A stretch of 64,000 nucleotides of DNA from the NCBI RefSeq assembly GCF_039614725.1, contig NZ_CP154859.1, positions 1,922,001 to 1,986,000 of the forward strand. Reading direction: 5' to 3'. This document shows positions 51,699 through 61,125 of the stretch, one piece after another. Position numbers and translations under genes: made by a program. This DNA comes from Thauera sp. JM12B12. GTDB lineage: Bacteria > Pseudomonadota > Gammaproteobacteria > Burkholderiales > Rhodocyclaceae. The notes under the pieces were generated by a model. It saw nothing but the letters and a program-made list of their open reading frames with translations, did no database searches and was not told where the DNA came from. Positions within the stretch are counted from its first letter, which is position 1, and each line of letters starts with the position of its first letter.

Positions 51699-53057
51699 TC
51701 AGGGCGTCTGCAGCCGTGTGGCGGGAAACTCCGCCTCCCATTGGCGTGCTCCCGCCGTGTCCCACGCGGCGACCCGCAGCACGCGCGCGCTGGCCGGGCC
51801 GGAGAACTGCAGCGTGCAGAAGTTGCGCTGCGTGACCAGCGTCCCGGCCACCTCGCGCACCGGGAAGGGGCGGGGATGGACGCGTGCGGTCAGCGGTGAG
51901 CACGTCAGCTCGGTGAGCGGGTAGGTGCCGGGGCGTTCGCGCTCGGTCAGGTGGGTGTAGTGGATGTCGCCGGAGATGAAGAACACGCCGTCGATGCGTT
52001 GGGCGACGAGCCAGTCCATGAAGGCCTGGCGCTCGGCGGGGAAGTTGTGCCAGCCCTCGCCGCCGCGCTGCTCCGCCGAGGGGCGGTCGCTGAGCATTCG
52101 GCTGCCATTGACGACGAGCTTGAACGTGGCGTGCGAGTTGCGCAGTGCGTCCCTGAGCCACGCGAGCTGCCGCGCACCGAGCATGGTCCGCGCCGGGTCG
52201 GTGCCGGCATCGTCGTCGCGGTGGTAGCGGTCATCGAGCAGGAAGAGCTCGACGTCGCCGAGCGGCACGCGGGTAAAGACGCCGGGCACGTCGGGCAGAC
52301 CGTAGCCCGGATTCGCCCAGTAGTCCTTGAAATGCGCCAGCGCCGTCGCCTTGAGTGCGAACTCGCGGTTGGCGTTGTTCGGCCCGTAGTCGTGGTCGTC
52401 CCAGATGGCGACGTGCTGGCCGGTGCGCAGCAGTCGCTGCAGCGGCGCGAAGCTGCGCGTGGCCGCCCAGCGCTGGTGCATGCGTGCGGCGGCCTCGTCC
52501 GCGGGCTCGAAGTCGCTGTCGCGGTAGTAGATGTTGTCGCCGAGCCACAGCATGACATCGGCCTGCCGGGCGGCGATGGTGTCGAAGATCTCGAACCCCG
52601 CGCCGAACGAGTCCTTCGTGAGCGTGTGAGGCGGGTCGGGGATGTAGCTGCACGAGCCGGTGGCGATGAGCAGCTCGCGTGGGGCGAGCGCGTCGGCGGG
52701 GGCGGTGGTGAAGGCGGGCGTGTCGTCGAGCTCGACCGCGGTGCCGTCGATCAGCACGCGGTAGGCGTAGCGAGTGGCGGGCTGCAGGCCCTCGAGTTCG
52801 ACGCGCGCGCTGTGACCGCGCTCAGTGCTGACAGCGACCGGCGCACTGCGCTTCACCGCGGCGGGCTGCGCCAAAGGCCAGTATTCGAGCTGAACCTTTG
52901 CGGGGCCGTCGGTCATCAGCCATATGCCGACGCGCGCGGGGGTTGCCGGGCCGGCCATCGGACCACCGGCCAGCGCGGCCGCGCCGGCGGCGGTCATGTG
53001 CAGCGCCAGCAGCGCAGTCAGCATGAGGCGACGCGCGGTGTGAAGCGCATGGGACAT
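51699..53057 (-). CDS. PhoD-like metallophosphatase, secreted
   Basis: A 452-residue exported phosphodiesterase/alkaline phosphatase of the PhoD family. MSHALHTARRLMLTALLALHMTAAGAAA is a signal peptide. An N-terminal fibronectin-like PhoD_N domain (about 40-145) precedes the metal-binding phosphatase domain: ATGSCSYIPDP, VMLWLGDNIYYRD, VAIWDDHDYGPNNAN, LLDDRYHRD and FFISGDIHYTHL supply the Asp, Asn and His ligands. The start at 53057 precedes the signal directly. In the window it is flanked by iron genes; regulation by phosphate cannot be seen. Confidence 0.9.
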   Translation of the reverse strand: MSHALHTARRLMLTALLALHMTAAGAAALAGGPMAGPATPARVGIWLMTDGPAKVQLEYWPLAQPAAVKRSAPVAVSTERGHSARVELEGLQPATRYAYRVLIDGTAVELDDTPAFTTAPADALAPRELLIATGSCSYIPDPPHTLTKDSFGAGFEIFDTIAARQADVMLWLGDNIYYRDSDFEPADEAAARMHQRWAATRSFAPLQRLLRTGQHVAIWDDHDYGPNNANREFALKATALAHFKDYWANPGYGLPDVPGVFTRVPLGDVELFLLDDRYHRDDDAGTDPARTMLGARQLAWLRDALRNSHATFKLVVNGSRMLSDRPSAEQRGGEGWHNFPAERQAFMDWLVAQRIDGVFFISGDIHYTHLTERERPGTYPLTELTCSPLTARVHPRPFPVREVAGTLVTQRNFCTLQFSGPASARVLRVAAWDTAGARQWEAEFPATRLQTP

Positions 53058-53151
53058 CACGCGCCATCCGGAAAGGTGCGCGGGCCGTGGCGCCATTCTT
53101 CCGACTGCCGTTCCCCTGGGGTGACGATCGCGGGAATGCACTCCGCCCGGG

Positions 53152-53400
53152 TCATCCATTCGCATGCGAGTCGTCTGCTCGCGCCTCCAAATCCGGCTTT
53201 CCCCGGGCCTCCTGGATCTCTCGCTCCAACTTTCTCCTTGCCAGCGCGATGACCAACTTCACAAGCACGATCATCACGACCGCGACCACGATTATGGAGA
53301 GCATCGAGGCGCGATTGCCTCCTTCGGGCGTTGCGGCCATCACCGCAGCGCTGAATAGGCAAGCGCAAGAACCGGTCAATACTGCTGCCGCATGCTTCAT
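53152..53400 (-). CDS. Small membrane protein with signal-like N-terminus, 82 residues
   Basis: MKHAAAVLTGSCACLFSAAV begins a signal-like segment, followed after ATPEGGNRA by a strong membrane helix (about 35-55: MLSIIVVAVVMIVLVKLVIAL) and a charged cytosolic tail (RRKLEREIQEARGKPD). GAGGAGG lies nine bases before the ATG, an excellent ribosome site that decides the start against a longer frame. No family recognised. It is 94 bases upstream of the PhoD gene on the same strand and divergent from the M61 peptidase. Confidence 0.7.
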   Translation of the reverse strand: MKHAAAVLTGSCACLFSAAVMAATPEGGNRASMLSIIVVAVVMIVLVKLVIALARRKLEREIQEARGKPDLEARADDSHANG

Positions 53401-53656
53401 GAAGAACCTCCTCGCCGATCCCTTCGTCGTGCGCATCATGGGGTCACGACCAGATGAGCGGGTAGTGTCGCAGATCGCATGGCCTTGGGGCGAGCGACAG
53501 CAGTGGCCGCTGTCGGCCCCCGGCCCCGCCTTGGCGTTATAGTTCGGCTTCCCGATCCTTCCTGGTCCGTCCCGCTGGAAGCCGTGCTGCGCCTCCTGGC
53601 GCATGGCTCTTGTGATCCTGTCCGAGCGGGACACCGTTTCCGTCCGCGAGCCTTCG

Positions 53657-55522
53657 ATGTCAGCACCATCCACTGCCACGCCTGTGTCGCCTGCCCCTGC
53701 CGCGTCCGATGATCGGCAGGGCGCTGTCACGCTTCCCCCAGTCGAATACCGTATCCGGGTGGCCGATCCGGGGGCGCACCTGTTCGCGCTCGAGTGCGTC
53801 GTTCCGGAGCCCGATCCGCGGGGGCAGGTGGTCAGCCTCCCGGCCTGGATTCCGGGCAGCTACATGATCCGCGAGTTCGCGCGCAACATCGTCGGCATCG
53901 CCGCGCTTGCCGACGGTGAGCCGTGCGCGCTGGACAAGCTCGACAAGCACAGTTGGTGCGCTGCGGTGAAGCCGGGGACGCGCAAGCTCGTCCTGCAGTA
54001 CCAGGTCTACGCATGGGATCTGTCGGTGCGCTCGGCCCATCTCGACACGACCCATGGCTTCTTCAACGGGACCAGCGTCTTTCTCGCCGTCGCCGGCCGC
54101 ACTGGCGCGCCCTGCATCGTCACCATCGAGCGGCCGGAAGACGACAGGTGCAGGAAATGGAAGCTGATCACGGCGATGCCGCCCGAGCATGGGCGGGCCG
54201 CCGATGGCTGCCGCTTCGGGCGCTTCCGTGTGTCGGATTACGACGAACTGGTGGACCATCCGGTGGAGATGGGCGATTTCACGCTGGCGCGCTTCGAGGC
54301 GGCAGGGGTCGTCCACGACGTGGCCCTCAGCGGGCGCCACGGCTGCGATCTCGACCGCCTGTGCGCGGACCTGCGGCGCATCTGCGAGTGGCAGATCGCG
54401 CTCTTCGGGGCGCCGGCGCCAGTGGACTACTACGCCTTCCTCACGCTGGTGGTGGGCGACGGTTATGGCGGACTGGAGCACCGCGCCTCGACCGCGCTGA
54501 TCTGCAGTCGTGCCGACCTGCCATGGAAGGGCATGGAGGGGCTGCCCGAGGCCTATCGGAGCTTCCTCGGGCTGTGCAGTCACGAGTACTTCCACACCTG
54601 GAACGTCAAGCGCATCAAGCCCGCGGCGTTCACGCCCTACGACCTCACGCGCGAGAACCACACCCGCCTGCTGTGGGCCTTCGAGGGGTTCACGTCCTAT
54701 TACGACGATCTTGCCCTGGTGCGCAGTGGCGTGATCGGTGTCGACGACTACCTCGAATTGCTCGGCAAGACGATGTCGAACGTCATGCGCGGCAGCGGGC
54801 GCCTCAAGCAGAGCGTGGCGGAATCGTCCTTCGACGCGTGGACGAAGTACTACCGTCAGGATGAGAACGCCCCGAACGCGATCGTCAGCTATTACGCCAA
54901 GGGCGCGCTGATCGCGCTCGCGCTCGACCTGCAGCTGCGTGCGGGCAGCGCGGGTCGAACCAGCCTGGACGACGTCATGCGGCTGCTCTGGCAGCGCCAT
55001 GGCCTGAGCGGCCTGGGCGTGCCCGAGGACGGCATTTATGCCGCCGTGCGGGATGTGGCCGGCGAGGGACTCGGGCGGCGGCTTGCACGCTGGCTGCAGA
55101 AGGCGGTCGAGGGCTGTGATGACCTCCCGCTCGCGCGCCTGCTCAAGCCCGTGGGGGTGACGCTCGAGGCTGCGCAGGCGAGCCCGGCTCCGGTGCTGGG
55201 CATCAAGCTTGCGGCAGGCGGTGGCGAGGCGAAGGTGGCGAACGTGTTCGACGCCGGCCCTGCCCAGAGGGCGGGCGTGTCGGCGGGAGACGTGCTCGTC
55301 GCCCTCGACGGCCTGCGCATCGCAAGCGCGAAAAGCCTTGAGGACATGCTGTCGCGGCGACGCGCAGGTGACGAGGTGAGCGTGCACGTCTTCCGACGCG
55401 ACGAGCTCATGAACTTTCGGTTGCTGCTGGCCGAGGCCCCGGCCGACAAGTACGGGCTCAAGCTCTCCGAGCGCGCCCCGGCGGGCGCACGTGCGCTGCG
55501 CAAGGGCTGGCTTGGGCGCTAG
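53657..55522 (+). CDS. M61 family glycyl aminopeptidase with PDZ domain
   Basis: A 621-residue metallopeptidase of the M61 family. The zinc site HEYFH (in LCSHEYFHTWNVKRIKP) and the downstream Glu in WAFEGFTSYYDDL are intact. An N-terminal beta domain (PAWIPGSYMIREFARNI) precedes it; the C-terminus has a PDZ domain (about 515-590; ANVFDAGPAQRAGVSAGDVL). No signal peptide is seen, so it is probably cytosolic. The start at 53657 has a weak ribosome site; an in-frame ATG 18 codons upstream (53603) is possible. Confidence 0.93.
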   Translation: MSAPSTATPVSPAPAASDDRQGAVTLPPVEYRIRVADPGAHLFALECVVPEPDPRGQVVSLPAWIPGSYMIREFARNIVGIAALADGEPCALDKLDKHSWCAAVKPGTRKLVLQYQVYAWDLSVRSAHLDTTHGFFNGTSVFLAVAGRTGAPCIVTIERPEDDRCRKWKLITAMPPEHGRAADGCRFGRFRVSDYDELVDHPVEMGDFTLARFEAAGVVHDVALSGRHGCDLDRLCADLRRICEWQIALFGAPAPVDYYAFLTLVVGDGYGGLEHRASTALICSRADLPWKGMEGLPEAYRSFLGLCSHEYFHTWNVKRIKPAAFTPYDLTRENHTRLLWAFEGFTSYYDDLALVRSGVIGVDDYLELLGKTMSNVMRGSGRLKQSVAESSFDAWTKYYRQDENAPNAIVSYYAKGALIALALDLQLRAGSAGRTSLDDVMRLLWQRHGLSGLGVPEDGIYAAVRDVAGEGLGRRLARWLQKAVEGCDDLPLARLLKPVGVTLEAAQASPAPVLGIKLAAGGGEAKVANVFDAGPAQRAGVSAGDVLVALDGLRIASAKSLEDMLSRRRAGDEVSVHVFRRDELMNFRLLLAEAPADKYGLKLSERAPAGARALRKGWLGR

Positions 55523-55548
55523 CAGGCGGGGCGCCCTGCCGGCTCGGT

Positions 55549-56139
55549 TCAGTCGGCTGCTGCGGAGCGGGGAAGGAGCTTCGGGCGCCAGTAGCGCCAG
55601 GCGAGGAAGGCGAACAGGCCGCCCATGATCAGCCAGAAGCCCACGCCCTGCCAGTACGCGATCGGATCGGTGGCGAGGAAGTAGTCCCGCGGCGGGCGCA
55701 CGAAATGAATGCGTCCGCTCGCGAGGGCCTGCACGACCATGAAGAGTGCGGCAAGGGCGGGGGCGAACCAGACCACCAGCCCGGCGCCGACGATCACCCG
55801 GTCGAGCGCTGGAGAGCTCTTGCGACGCGGACGATAGACGCTGTCCACCCCGAACCAGATGGCCAGCAGCAGACCCACCGCTGCCGCGAGCGGGCCGACC
55901 GCCATGGCGGCGCCGAGCAGGGTGGCGGCAGCCATGAAGGTGGCGCCTTCCATGCGCACGATCTCGGGCCACAGGTGGTCGAGCTGCGAGAACAGCAGCC
56001 ACGAAGCCGGCAGCGCGACGAGGCTGACGAGGAGGCCGAAGAGTGCGCGGCGGCGGGCAAGATCGCCGCGCAGTGGAGCGGGTCGTGCCGCAGGCGTCAC
56101 GGCGGAGAGGGAAGAGGCGGGGGTCGAAGGCTCGGGCAT
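55549..56139 (-). CDS. Hypothetical inner-membrane protein
   Basis: A 196-residue protein with about four or five hydrophobic segments (ALFGLLVSLVALPASWLLF; MAAATLLGAAMAVGPLAAAV; VIVGAGLVVWFAPALAALFM; GVGFWLIMGGLFAFLAWRYW). A basic N-terminal region precedes them. I do not recognise a family. The start is uncertain: 56139 or 56193, neither with a good ribosome site. It is downstream of imuB (147 bases) on the same strand and convergent with the M61 gene. Confidence 0.65.
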   Translation of the reverse strand: MPEPSTPASSLSAVTPAARPAPLRGDLARRRALFGLLVSLVALPASWLLFSQLDHLWPEIVRMEGATFMAAATLLGAAMAVGPLAAAVGLLLAIWFGVDSVYRPRRKSSPALDRVIVGAGLVVWFAPALAALFMVVQALASGRIHFVRPPRDYFLATDPIAYWQGVGFWLIMGGLFAFLAWRYWRPKLLPRSAAAD

Positions 56140-56286
56140 CGGGAGGAGGCAGCGTGCGGGCTGGGTATTCGTTGTTGGATGAGGCGAAGGCATGCGGGGC
56201 GCAGTGTACTACGTCCGTCGATGCACGCCGGGCGACGGCGGCCGTGTCTGGATTCGGGCGCTGCCGGCGTGTGCGCGCGGTGGGAC

Positions 56287-57840
56287 TCAACCGAAGTAGC
56301 CATGCACGAACCACTCACCCGGCGCGTCCAGGCAGTTGAAGACCCAGCACAGGGATTGGTCGACATCGCGTGCCAGGTAGTAGTCGCGACGGACCACCTG
56401 ACCATCCCACCAACCGGTCTCGATGCGCTCGGCATCGCCGAGCAGGGTGAGGCGCTCGGGAGAGATCGCTCCTGGAACGGGAAGGAGCCAGAGCGGACGC
56501 AGTCGCTCGTGGGCCTTGGATGTGGTGCGCAGGGTCTTGGCAGGAGCGCTTCGTCCCGCCCCCGTCGTGCGCGGAACGGCGCCGGGTTCGCAGGCGAGCC
56601 AGGCTGATTCCGGGCGATGGTCGCCATGTGCGTCGAGGCGGTAGATCGCGCTGCGCCCCAGGCGTGCCTGCAGGCGCGCGAGCAACAGGGCGGCGTCCCG
56701 GTCCGAGGCCGATGGATCGCCGAACAGGTCGCTACTGGCGGGGCGTGCGTCCACCGCGTGTTCAGCCTGCAGCCTGAGCGCACGGACCTCGTCATCGAGA
56801 CGGATCGTGGCAAGGCGCTCCCGGGCGATCAGGGCGAAGCGGGCTTCGTCCTGGCTGGGTTCGCCCATGGCCAGCTCGAGCAGGGTGGGGGGGCGGGACG
56901 TGTGTTCCAGCACCAGCGAGCACAGATCCACTGCAGCATGATGGGCCTGGAGCCAGCCCGCCAGGCTGGCAAACAGTCTGCGTGCGGCGAACAGCAGGGC
57001 TTCGGCCTGATGCGTGGAGGCGGGCAAGGCAAGCCCGTGGTCGAAGCGCGCCGGCGGTTCGAACCAGGGGCGGGGGTCGGGCAGTTCGCCGCGGGCGCGT
57101 GCGAGCGTGCGCGCGGCGGACTGTGCCTGGCGGCGGGCGAGACCGGCAGCGGGCAGACGGCGCACCTCGCCAAGGGTGCGCAGGCCGAGGCCTTCGAGCA
57201 AGGCCAGCGTGTGTGCGTCGCAACTGCCGTCTTCACCGAGCAGGGGGAGCGGGAGCGGGTCGATCATGGATAACCAGTGCGCGGGCGATGCGTGACCGTG
57301 CGTGACCGGGGGCAGCGGTTCGGGGGGCGCCGATGTGGCTGCGTCGCCTTCTGTCTGCAGTGCACGGGCAGGGTCGAAGCTCAGCCCTGTGCGGGCGAAC
57401 CAGCGCGCGGCGAGCGGCGTGGGCGCGCAGCCCGTGCGGGCCTCGAAGCCGAGTTCGGCCTGGAGTGCCTCCCGGAGCGTGCGCTCGATCCGGCTCGCGC
57501 CGCCGAACAGGCGCAGGCAGGCGGAGATCTCCATCAGCACCGCATCGGGTGGAGACAGGCTGATGCGCGGGCTGAAGCGTCCTGCCCAGGTGGCGATCTC
57601 GGCGAGCGCCGCATGCTCACGGGCGGTGTCGCGCGGCTGCAGCCGCAGCTCGGGCACCAGGGCGAGCGCGCTCGTGCCGCGCATTCCAGGGTGGACGCCG
57701 AGTGCTTGTGCGCACGGCGTCACCTCCAGCAGGGTCGTCCCCGGGGGGGCGGCGACGATGGCGAGCGGGAGGGCGTCGCGGATGCCGCGGGTGAATACCT
57801 GGAGCGGCAGCGCCGGCAGCAGGATGGCGAGCCAGAGCAT
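56287..57840 (-). CDS. imuB: ImuB, Y-family polymerase-like mutasome subunit
   Basis: A 517-residue Y-family polymerase homolog that acts as a clamp- and DnaE2-binding hub in SOS mutagenesis. LWLAILLPALPLQVFTRG replaces the metal-binding Asp of true polymerases at the N-terminus, consistent with the inactive ImuB type. GMRGTSALALVPELRLQPRD, LSPPDAVLMEISACLRLFGG and LLEGLGLRTLGEVRRLP are family blocks. The gene lies 15 bases after imuA in the lexA-imuA-imuB order. dnaE2, which normally completes the cassette, is not next to it. Confidence 0.92.
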   Translation of the reverse strand: MLWLAILLPALPLQVFTRGIRDALPLAIVAAPPGTTLLEVTPCAQALGVHPGMRGTSALALVPELRLQPRDTAREHAALAEIATWAGRFSPRISLSPPDAVLMEISACLRLFGGASRIERTLREALQAELGFEARTGCAPTPLAARWFARTGLSFDPARALQTEGDAATSAPPEPLPPVTHGHASPAHWLSMIDPLPLPLLGEDGSCDAHTLALLEGLGLRTLGEVRRLPAAGLARRQAQSAARTLARARGELPDPRPWFEPPARFDHGLALPASTHQAEALLFAARRLFASLAGWLQAHHAAVDLCSLVLEHTSRPPTLLELAMGEPSQDEARFALIARERLATIRLDDEVRALRLQAEHAVDARPASSDLFGDPSASDRDAALLLARLQARLGRSAIYRLDAHGDHRPESAWLACEPGAVPRTTGAGRSAPAKTLRTTSKAHERLRPLWLLPVPGAISPERLTLLGDAERIETGWWDGQVVRRDYYLARDVDQSLCWVFNCLDAPGEWFVHGYFG

Positions 57841-57855
57841 GCGTGCAGGCCGGTT

Positions 57856-58611
57856 TCAGCGTACGCGTTCGAGCATGCCCGGGCGCGTCATGGACCCTGT
57901 TGGCGAGAGGGGCGGCAGTGCATCGGTGTCGACCGCTGTCGGGCGTATGTGCAGCAGCACGGGGCGGATGGCTGGCGGCCCCTTGCGCTTGACGATCCGC
58001 ACTTCGAGCTGTCCGCCGCGGGCGGCGAGCGCGAGGCGCAGGGGGGCGGGCGAGGCCTGACCGGCGGCGTCAAGCGGTCGGAACAGGAACAGGGGCGTGG
58101 CGCTGTCCTCGGCGGCGAGCTGCAGCCGGCGCAGGCCGCCGCTGTCGATCTTCGGCAGCCATGCGAGCACGGCCGAGCAGCTGCCCGAGACGGTTGCCTG
58201 GCGTGCTGCCCAGAGCAGAGTGCGAGGCTGTTCGGGGCGTACGATCAGCAGGCGGGAGAGCGGCACCCCTGCATCTGCCAGTGCCGGCGCGTAGGGCAGC
58301 AGCGGCGGCGCCAGCCACACGATCCATTGCTCGGGGCGCGTGCGCTCGAGCACCGGCAGCAGCATCGACAGCTCGCCCACGCCGGGGCGTTCGAGCAGCA
58401 GCTCGATCAGGGCGCCGAGCGGCCATCCGCCACCGGGCAGTTCGGCGTCGAGGGTATCGAAGCCGGTGGAGCAGACCTCGCCACGGCTCTGGGCGAGGTG
58501 ACTGGCCTGCCAGACGCTGCCTGCCGGCAGTCCGGCCAGCAGCGCGCGGACGGACGCCGCGGACGGATCCTGTTCGGCAATGCGCGGGGCGATGGCAGCC
58601 ATGGCGGGCAT
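57856..58611 (-). CDS. imuA: ImuA, RecA/SulA-like mutasome subunit
   Basis: A 251-residue protein starting MPAMAAIAPRIAEQDPSAAS. STGFDTLDAELPGGGWPLGA and LIELLLERPGVGELSMLLPV are the RecA-like core with a degenerate P-loop. WIVWLAPPLLPYAPALADAG and the C-terminal RRLQLAAEDSATPLFLFRPL are typical of ImuA (also annotated SulA-like). It works with ImuB and DnaE2 in translesion synthesis. It is the second gene of the SOS operon, 64 bases after lexA. Confidence 0.92.
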   Translation of the reverse strand: MPAMAAIAPRIAEQDPSAASVRALLAGLPAGSVWQASHLAQSRGEVCSTGFDTLDAELPGGGWPLGALIELLLERPGVGELSMLLPVLERTRPEQWIVWLAPPLLPYAPALADAGVPLSRLLIVRPEQPRTLLWAARQATVSGSCSAVLAWLPKIDSGGLRRLQLAAEDSATPLFLFRPLDAAGQASPAPLRLALAARGGQLEVRIVKRKGPPAIRPVLLHIRPTAVDTDALPPLSPTGSMTRPGMLERVR

Positions 58612-58675
58612 GATGCGAGGGGAAGGGTGGGGCAGAGGGCGCGGCGCACGTCGGCGAGGGGGCGGCCGATGATGC

Positions 58676-59284
58676 TCAGTGATCCTTGCGGATCAGGCCG
58701 ACCATGACGCCTTCTATGACCACCGGCGCGCGCCGGGTGTCGATGACGATGGGGGCGTAGTCCGGATTGGCCGGCAGCAGCTCGACCACCGTGCCCTTGC
58801 GCTGCAGGGTCTTCACGGTGACGTCGTCGTCCACACGGGCGACCACGATCTGACCGTTGCGCGCCTCGGCGCTGCGATGCACGGCGATGAGGTCGCCGTC
58901 GAGGATGCCGGCGTCGCGCATGCTCATGCCGCGCACGCGCAGCAGGTAGTCCGCCTTGGGCGAGAACAGGGACGGATCGAGCTGGTAGCGCGCCTCGACG
59001 TGTTCTGCGGCGAGGATGGGGCTGCCGGCAGCGACGCGGCCGACCAGCGGCAGGCCGAGCGCTGCGGCCAGGCGGATGCCGCGGGCGCGGCCTTCCTCGA
59101 GCAGGATGGCGCCCTTGGCGGCGAGCGCGCGCAGGTGGGTTTCGGCCGCGTTCGGCGAACGAAACCCGAACGCGGTGCACACCTCGGCGCGGGTGGGCGG
59201 ACGGCCTTCGGACTCGACCGTGGCGCGGATGAAGTCGAGGATTTCCTGCTGGCGTGCGGTGAGGGTTTCGCTACGGGCGCTCAT
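58676..59284 (-). CDS. lexA: LexA repressor
   Basis: SOS master repressor of 202 residues. N-terminal winged helix ([20 protein letters not shown]), then the cleavage site Ala86-Gly87 in [10 protein letters not shown] and the S24 peptidase dyad Ser121 (VRGMSMRD) and Lys158 (DDVTVKTL). The ATG at 59284 matches family starts and lies 20 bases from a perfect LexA box, so it represses itself and, through read-through, imuA-imuB. The HTH segment contains the usual recognition sequence ([20 protein letters not shown]). Confidence 0.97.
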   Translation of the reverse strand: MSARSETLTARQQEILDFIRATVESEGRPPTRAEVCTAFGFRSPNAAETHLRALAAKGAILLEEGRARGIRLAAALGLPLVGRVAAGSPILAAEHVEARYQLDPSLFSPKADYLLRVRGMSMRDAGILDGDLIAVHRSAEARNGQIVVARVDDDVTVKTLQRKGTVVELLPANPDYAPIVIDTRRAPVVIEGVMVGLIRKDH

Positions 59285-59304
59285 GACGGCCTCCATGGGG
59301 ATGG

Positions 59305-59320
59305 CTGTAATTTTAAACAG
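59305..59320. promoter_or_regulatory. LexA (SOS) box
   Basis: CTGT-AATTTTAA-ACAG is an exact match to the proteobacterial consensus CTGT-N8-ACAG with the AT-rich centre expected. It lies 20 bases upstream of the lexA start. Confidence 0.92.
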
Positions 59321-59378
59321 TTGTGCGCCGAGAGCAAGCCTCCGCGTTCGTCAGCTCCTGATCTGGGTGCCGCCGCGT

Positions 59379-60410
59379 TCAGGGCATCAGCACCGCCGCC
59401 CCCTGCAGTTCTCCGCGGCGCAAGCGTGCGAGCGCCTCGTTGGCCTCGTCGAGCGCGAAGCGCGTGACCTCGGTGCGTACCGGCACCTTCGGTGCCAGGG
59501 CGAGGAATTCATCGCCGTCACGCCGGGTGAGGTTGGCCACCGAGACGATGCGGCGTTCTCCCCACAGGATGTCGTAGGGAAACGCCGGGATCTCGCTCAT
59601 GTGGATGCCCGCGCACACCACGACGCCGCCCTTGGCGAGGCTGCGCAGCGCGGCGGGAACCAGTTCGCCGGCAGGCGCGAAGATGAGCGCGGCATCGAGC
59701 GGCTGCGGCGGCCTGTCCTGCCCGCTGCCGACCCAGCAGGCGCCGAGCTGGCGGGCGAAGGCCTGGCTGGCGGCGTCGCCGGCGCGGGTGAAGGCGTGGA
59801 CCTCGCGTCCCTGCCATACCGCCACCTGCGCGATGATGTGGGCGGCGGCACCGAATCCGTACAGACCGATCCGGCGCGCGTCGCCGGCCATCGCCAGCGC
59901 GCGGTAGCCGATGAGGCCGGCACAGAGCAGGGGGGCTGCCTCGGCGGGGTCGGCCGCCTCGTCCAGCGCGAAGCAGTAGCGTGCGTCGGCGACCGTGTAT
60001 TCGGCGTAGCCGCCATGGATCTGGTAGCCGGTGAAGCGGGCGTTGTCGCACAGGTTCTCCCGCTGGCTGGCGCAGAAGCTGCAGTGTCCGCAGGTCCAGC
60101 CGAGCCAGGGCACGCCCATGCGCTGGCCATGCCGGACGCCTGAAACGCCGGCGCCCACCGCGGCCACGCGACCGACGATCTCGTGCCCGGGAATCATCGG
60201 CAGCGCCGGATCGGGCAGTTCGCCATCGATCAGGTGGAGGTCGGTCCGGCATACGCCGCAGGCTTCGACGCGCAGCAGGATCTGGCCGGCGGCCGGCCTT
60301 GGGAGCGGGCGTTCGACCGCCTTCAGGGGCTCGCCGGGGCTCTCGAGCAGCATCGCGCGCATGCTCGAGGGCAGGGTGGAGTCGTCGGTGCGGGAGAGTC
60401 GGGTTGCCAT
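59379..60410 (-). CDS. Zinc-dependent alcohol dehydrogenase (medium chain)
   Basis: A 343-residue MDR-family enzyme. Catalytic zinc ligands fit Cys in ACGVCRTDLH, His in IPGHEIVG and a later Cys in PLLCAGLIGY; the structural zinc cluster is CGHCSFCASQRENLC. The NAD(P) fold reads IGLYGFGAAAHIIAQVA. Substrate is not defined by sequence, but the type is close to bacterial AdhA-like ethanol/aldehyde enzymes. An in-frame ATG at 60362 (MRAMLLESPG) could be the true start as many relatives begin there. It is divergent from the peroxiredoxin gene and stands alone. Confidence 0.9.
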   Translation of the reverse strand: MATRLSRTDDSTLPSSMRAMLLESPGEPLKAVERPLPRPAAGQILLRVEACGVCRTDLHLIDGELPDPALPMIPGHEIVGRVAAVGAGVSGVRHGQRMGVPWLGWTCGHCSFCASQRENLCDNARFTGYQIHGGYAEYTVADARYCFALDEAADPAEAAPLLCAGLIGYRALAMAGDARRIGLYGFGAAAHIIAQVAVWQGREVHAFTRAGDAASQAFARQLGACWVGSGQDRPPQPLDAALIFAPAGELVPAALRSLAKGGVVVCAGIHMSEIPAFPYDILWGERRIVSVANLTRRDGDEFLALAPKVPVRTEVTRFALDEANEALARLRRGELQGAAVLMP

Positions 60411-60633
60411 GGGGCGCGCTCCGGTTGCGGTGGCGATGATGCACTGCGTCTTGAGCCGTCGCCCGATCTGGGCTATTGCTTCAACACGGTGTCGGCTGGC
60501 GGCACCCCACGCACCGACCCAACCAGGGAGGAAGGCCAGAATGCTCGATCGATCCCACGTCCAGGAGCAGTCCAGCGCGGGTAGTGTTCGCCGGGGGTCT
60601 CGGCTAGAATCCGGCCCACATCAGGGAGAACAC

Positions 60634-61125
60634 ATGCTGCAGAGCGGAGACATCGCCCCCGCATTCACCTTGCCGGACGCCGACATGGAAATTTTCGACC
60701 TCGCGTCGGTGGTCGGCAAGCAGAATGTCGTTCTCTACTTTTATCCTCGCGACAAGACGCCGGGCTGCACGCTCCAGGCCGCTGACTTCAGCGACCACGA
60801 CGACGAGTTCGCCCGCTTCGACTGCATCGTGGTCGGTGTGAGTCCCGACGACTGTCTGACCCACGCCGAGTTTCGTGACCAGGAGGGATTGTCGATCCGC
60901 CTGCTTTCCGATTCCGACACCGACGTGTGCCGGCTCTACAACGTGTGGCAGGAACGGGAAGTCGACGGAGTGAAGAAGATGGGCGTGCGGCGATCGACCT
61001 TCGTGATCGACAAGCAGGGCAGGATCCGCCACGCACTCTACGATGTGACGCCTCGCGGCCACGCCGCCGCGGTTTTCGAACTGGTCAAGGAACTGGAACC
61101 TCAGAATGCAAAACGAAATCGTTAA
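60634..61125 (+). CDS. Peroxiredoxin (Bcp-like)
   Basis: A 163-residue thiol peroxidase starting MLQSGDIAPAFTLPDADMEI. Peroxidatic Cys45 lies in RDKTPGCTLQAADF; the resolving Cys five residues on is absent (Ala50), and Cys64 or Cys74 could replace it. AGGGAGAACAC precedes the ATG and a TAGAAT -10-like hexamer lies at 60605-60610, so the start is well supported. The next gene, an FKBP isomerase, overlaps it by 20 bases. Confidence 0.92.
   Translation: MLQSGDIAPAFTLPDADMEIFDLASVVGKQNVVLYFYPRDKTPGCTLQAADFSDHDDEFARFDCIVVGVSPDDCLTHAEFRDQEGLSIRLLSDSDTDVCRLYNVWQEREVDGVKKMGVRRSTFVIDKQGRIRHALYDVTPRGHAAAVFELVKELEPQNAKRNR

Noticed and set aside
60541..60633. Possible upstream start of the peroxiredoxin (ATG with a strong GGAGGAAGG site, in frame, 31 codons earlier)
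   Set aside because: The peroxiredoxin fold begins at the Met at 60634, which has its own ribosome site, and a -10-like TAGAAT lies between the two starts, suggesting transcription starts after the first ATG. Not fully excluded.
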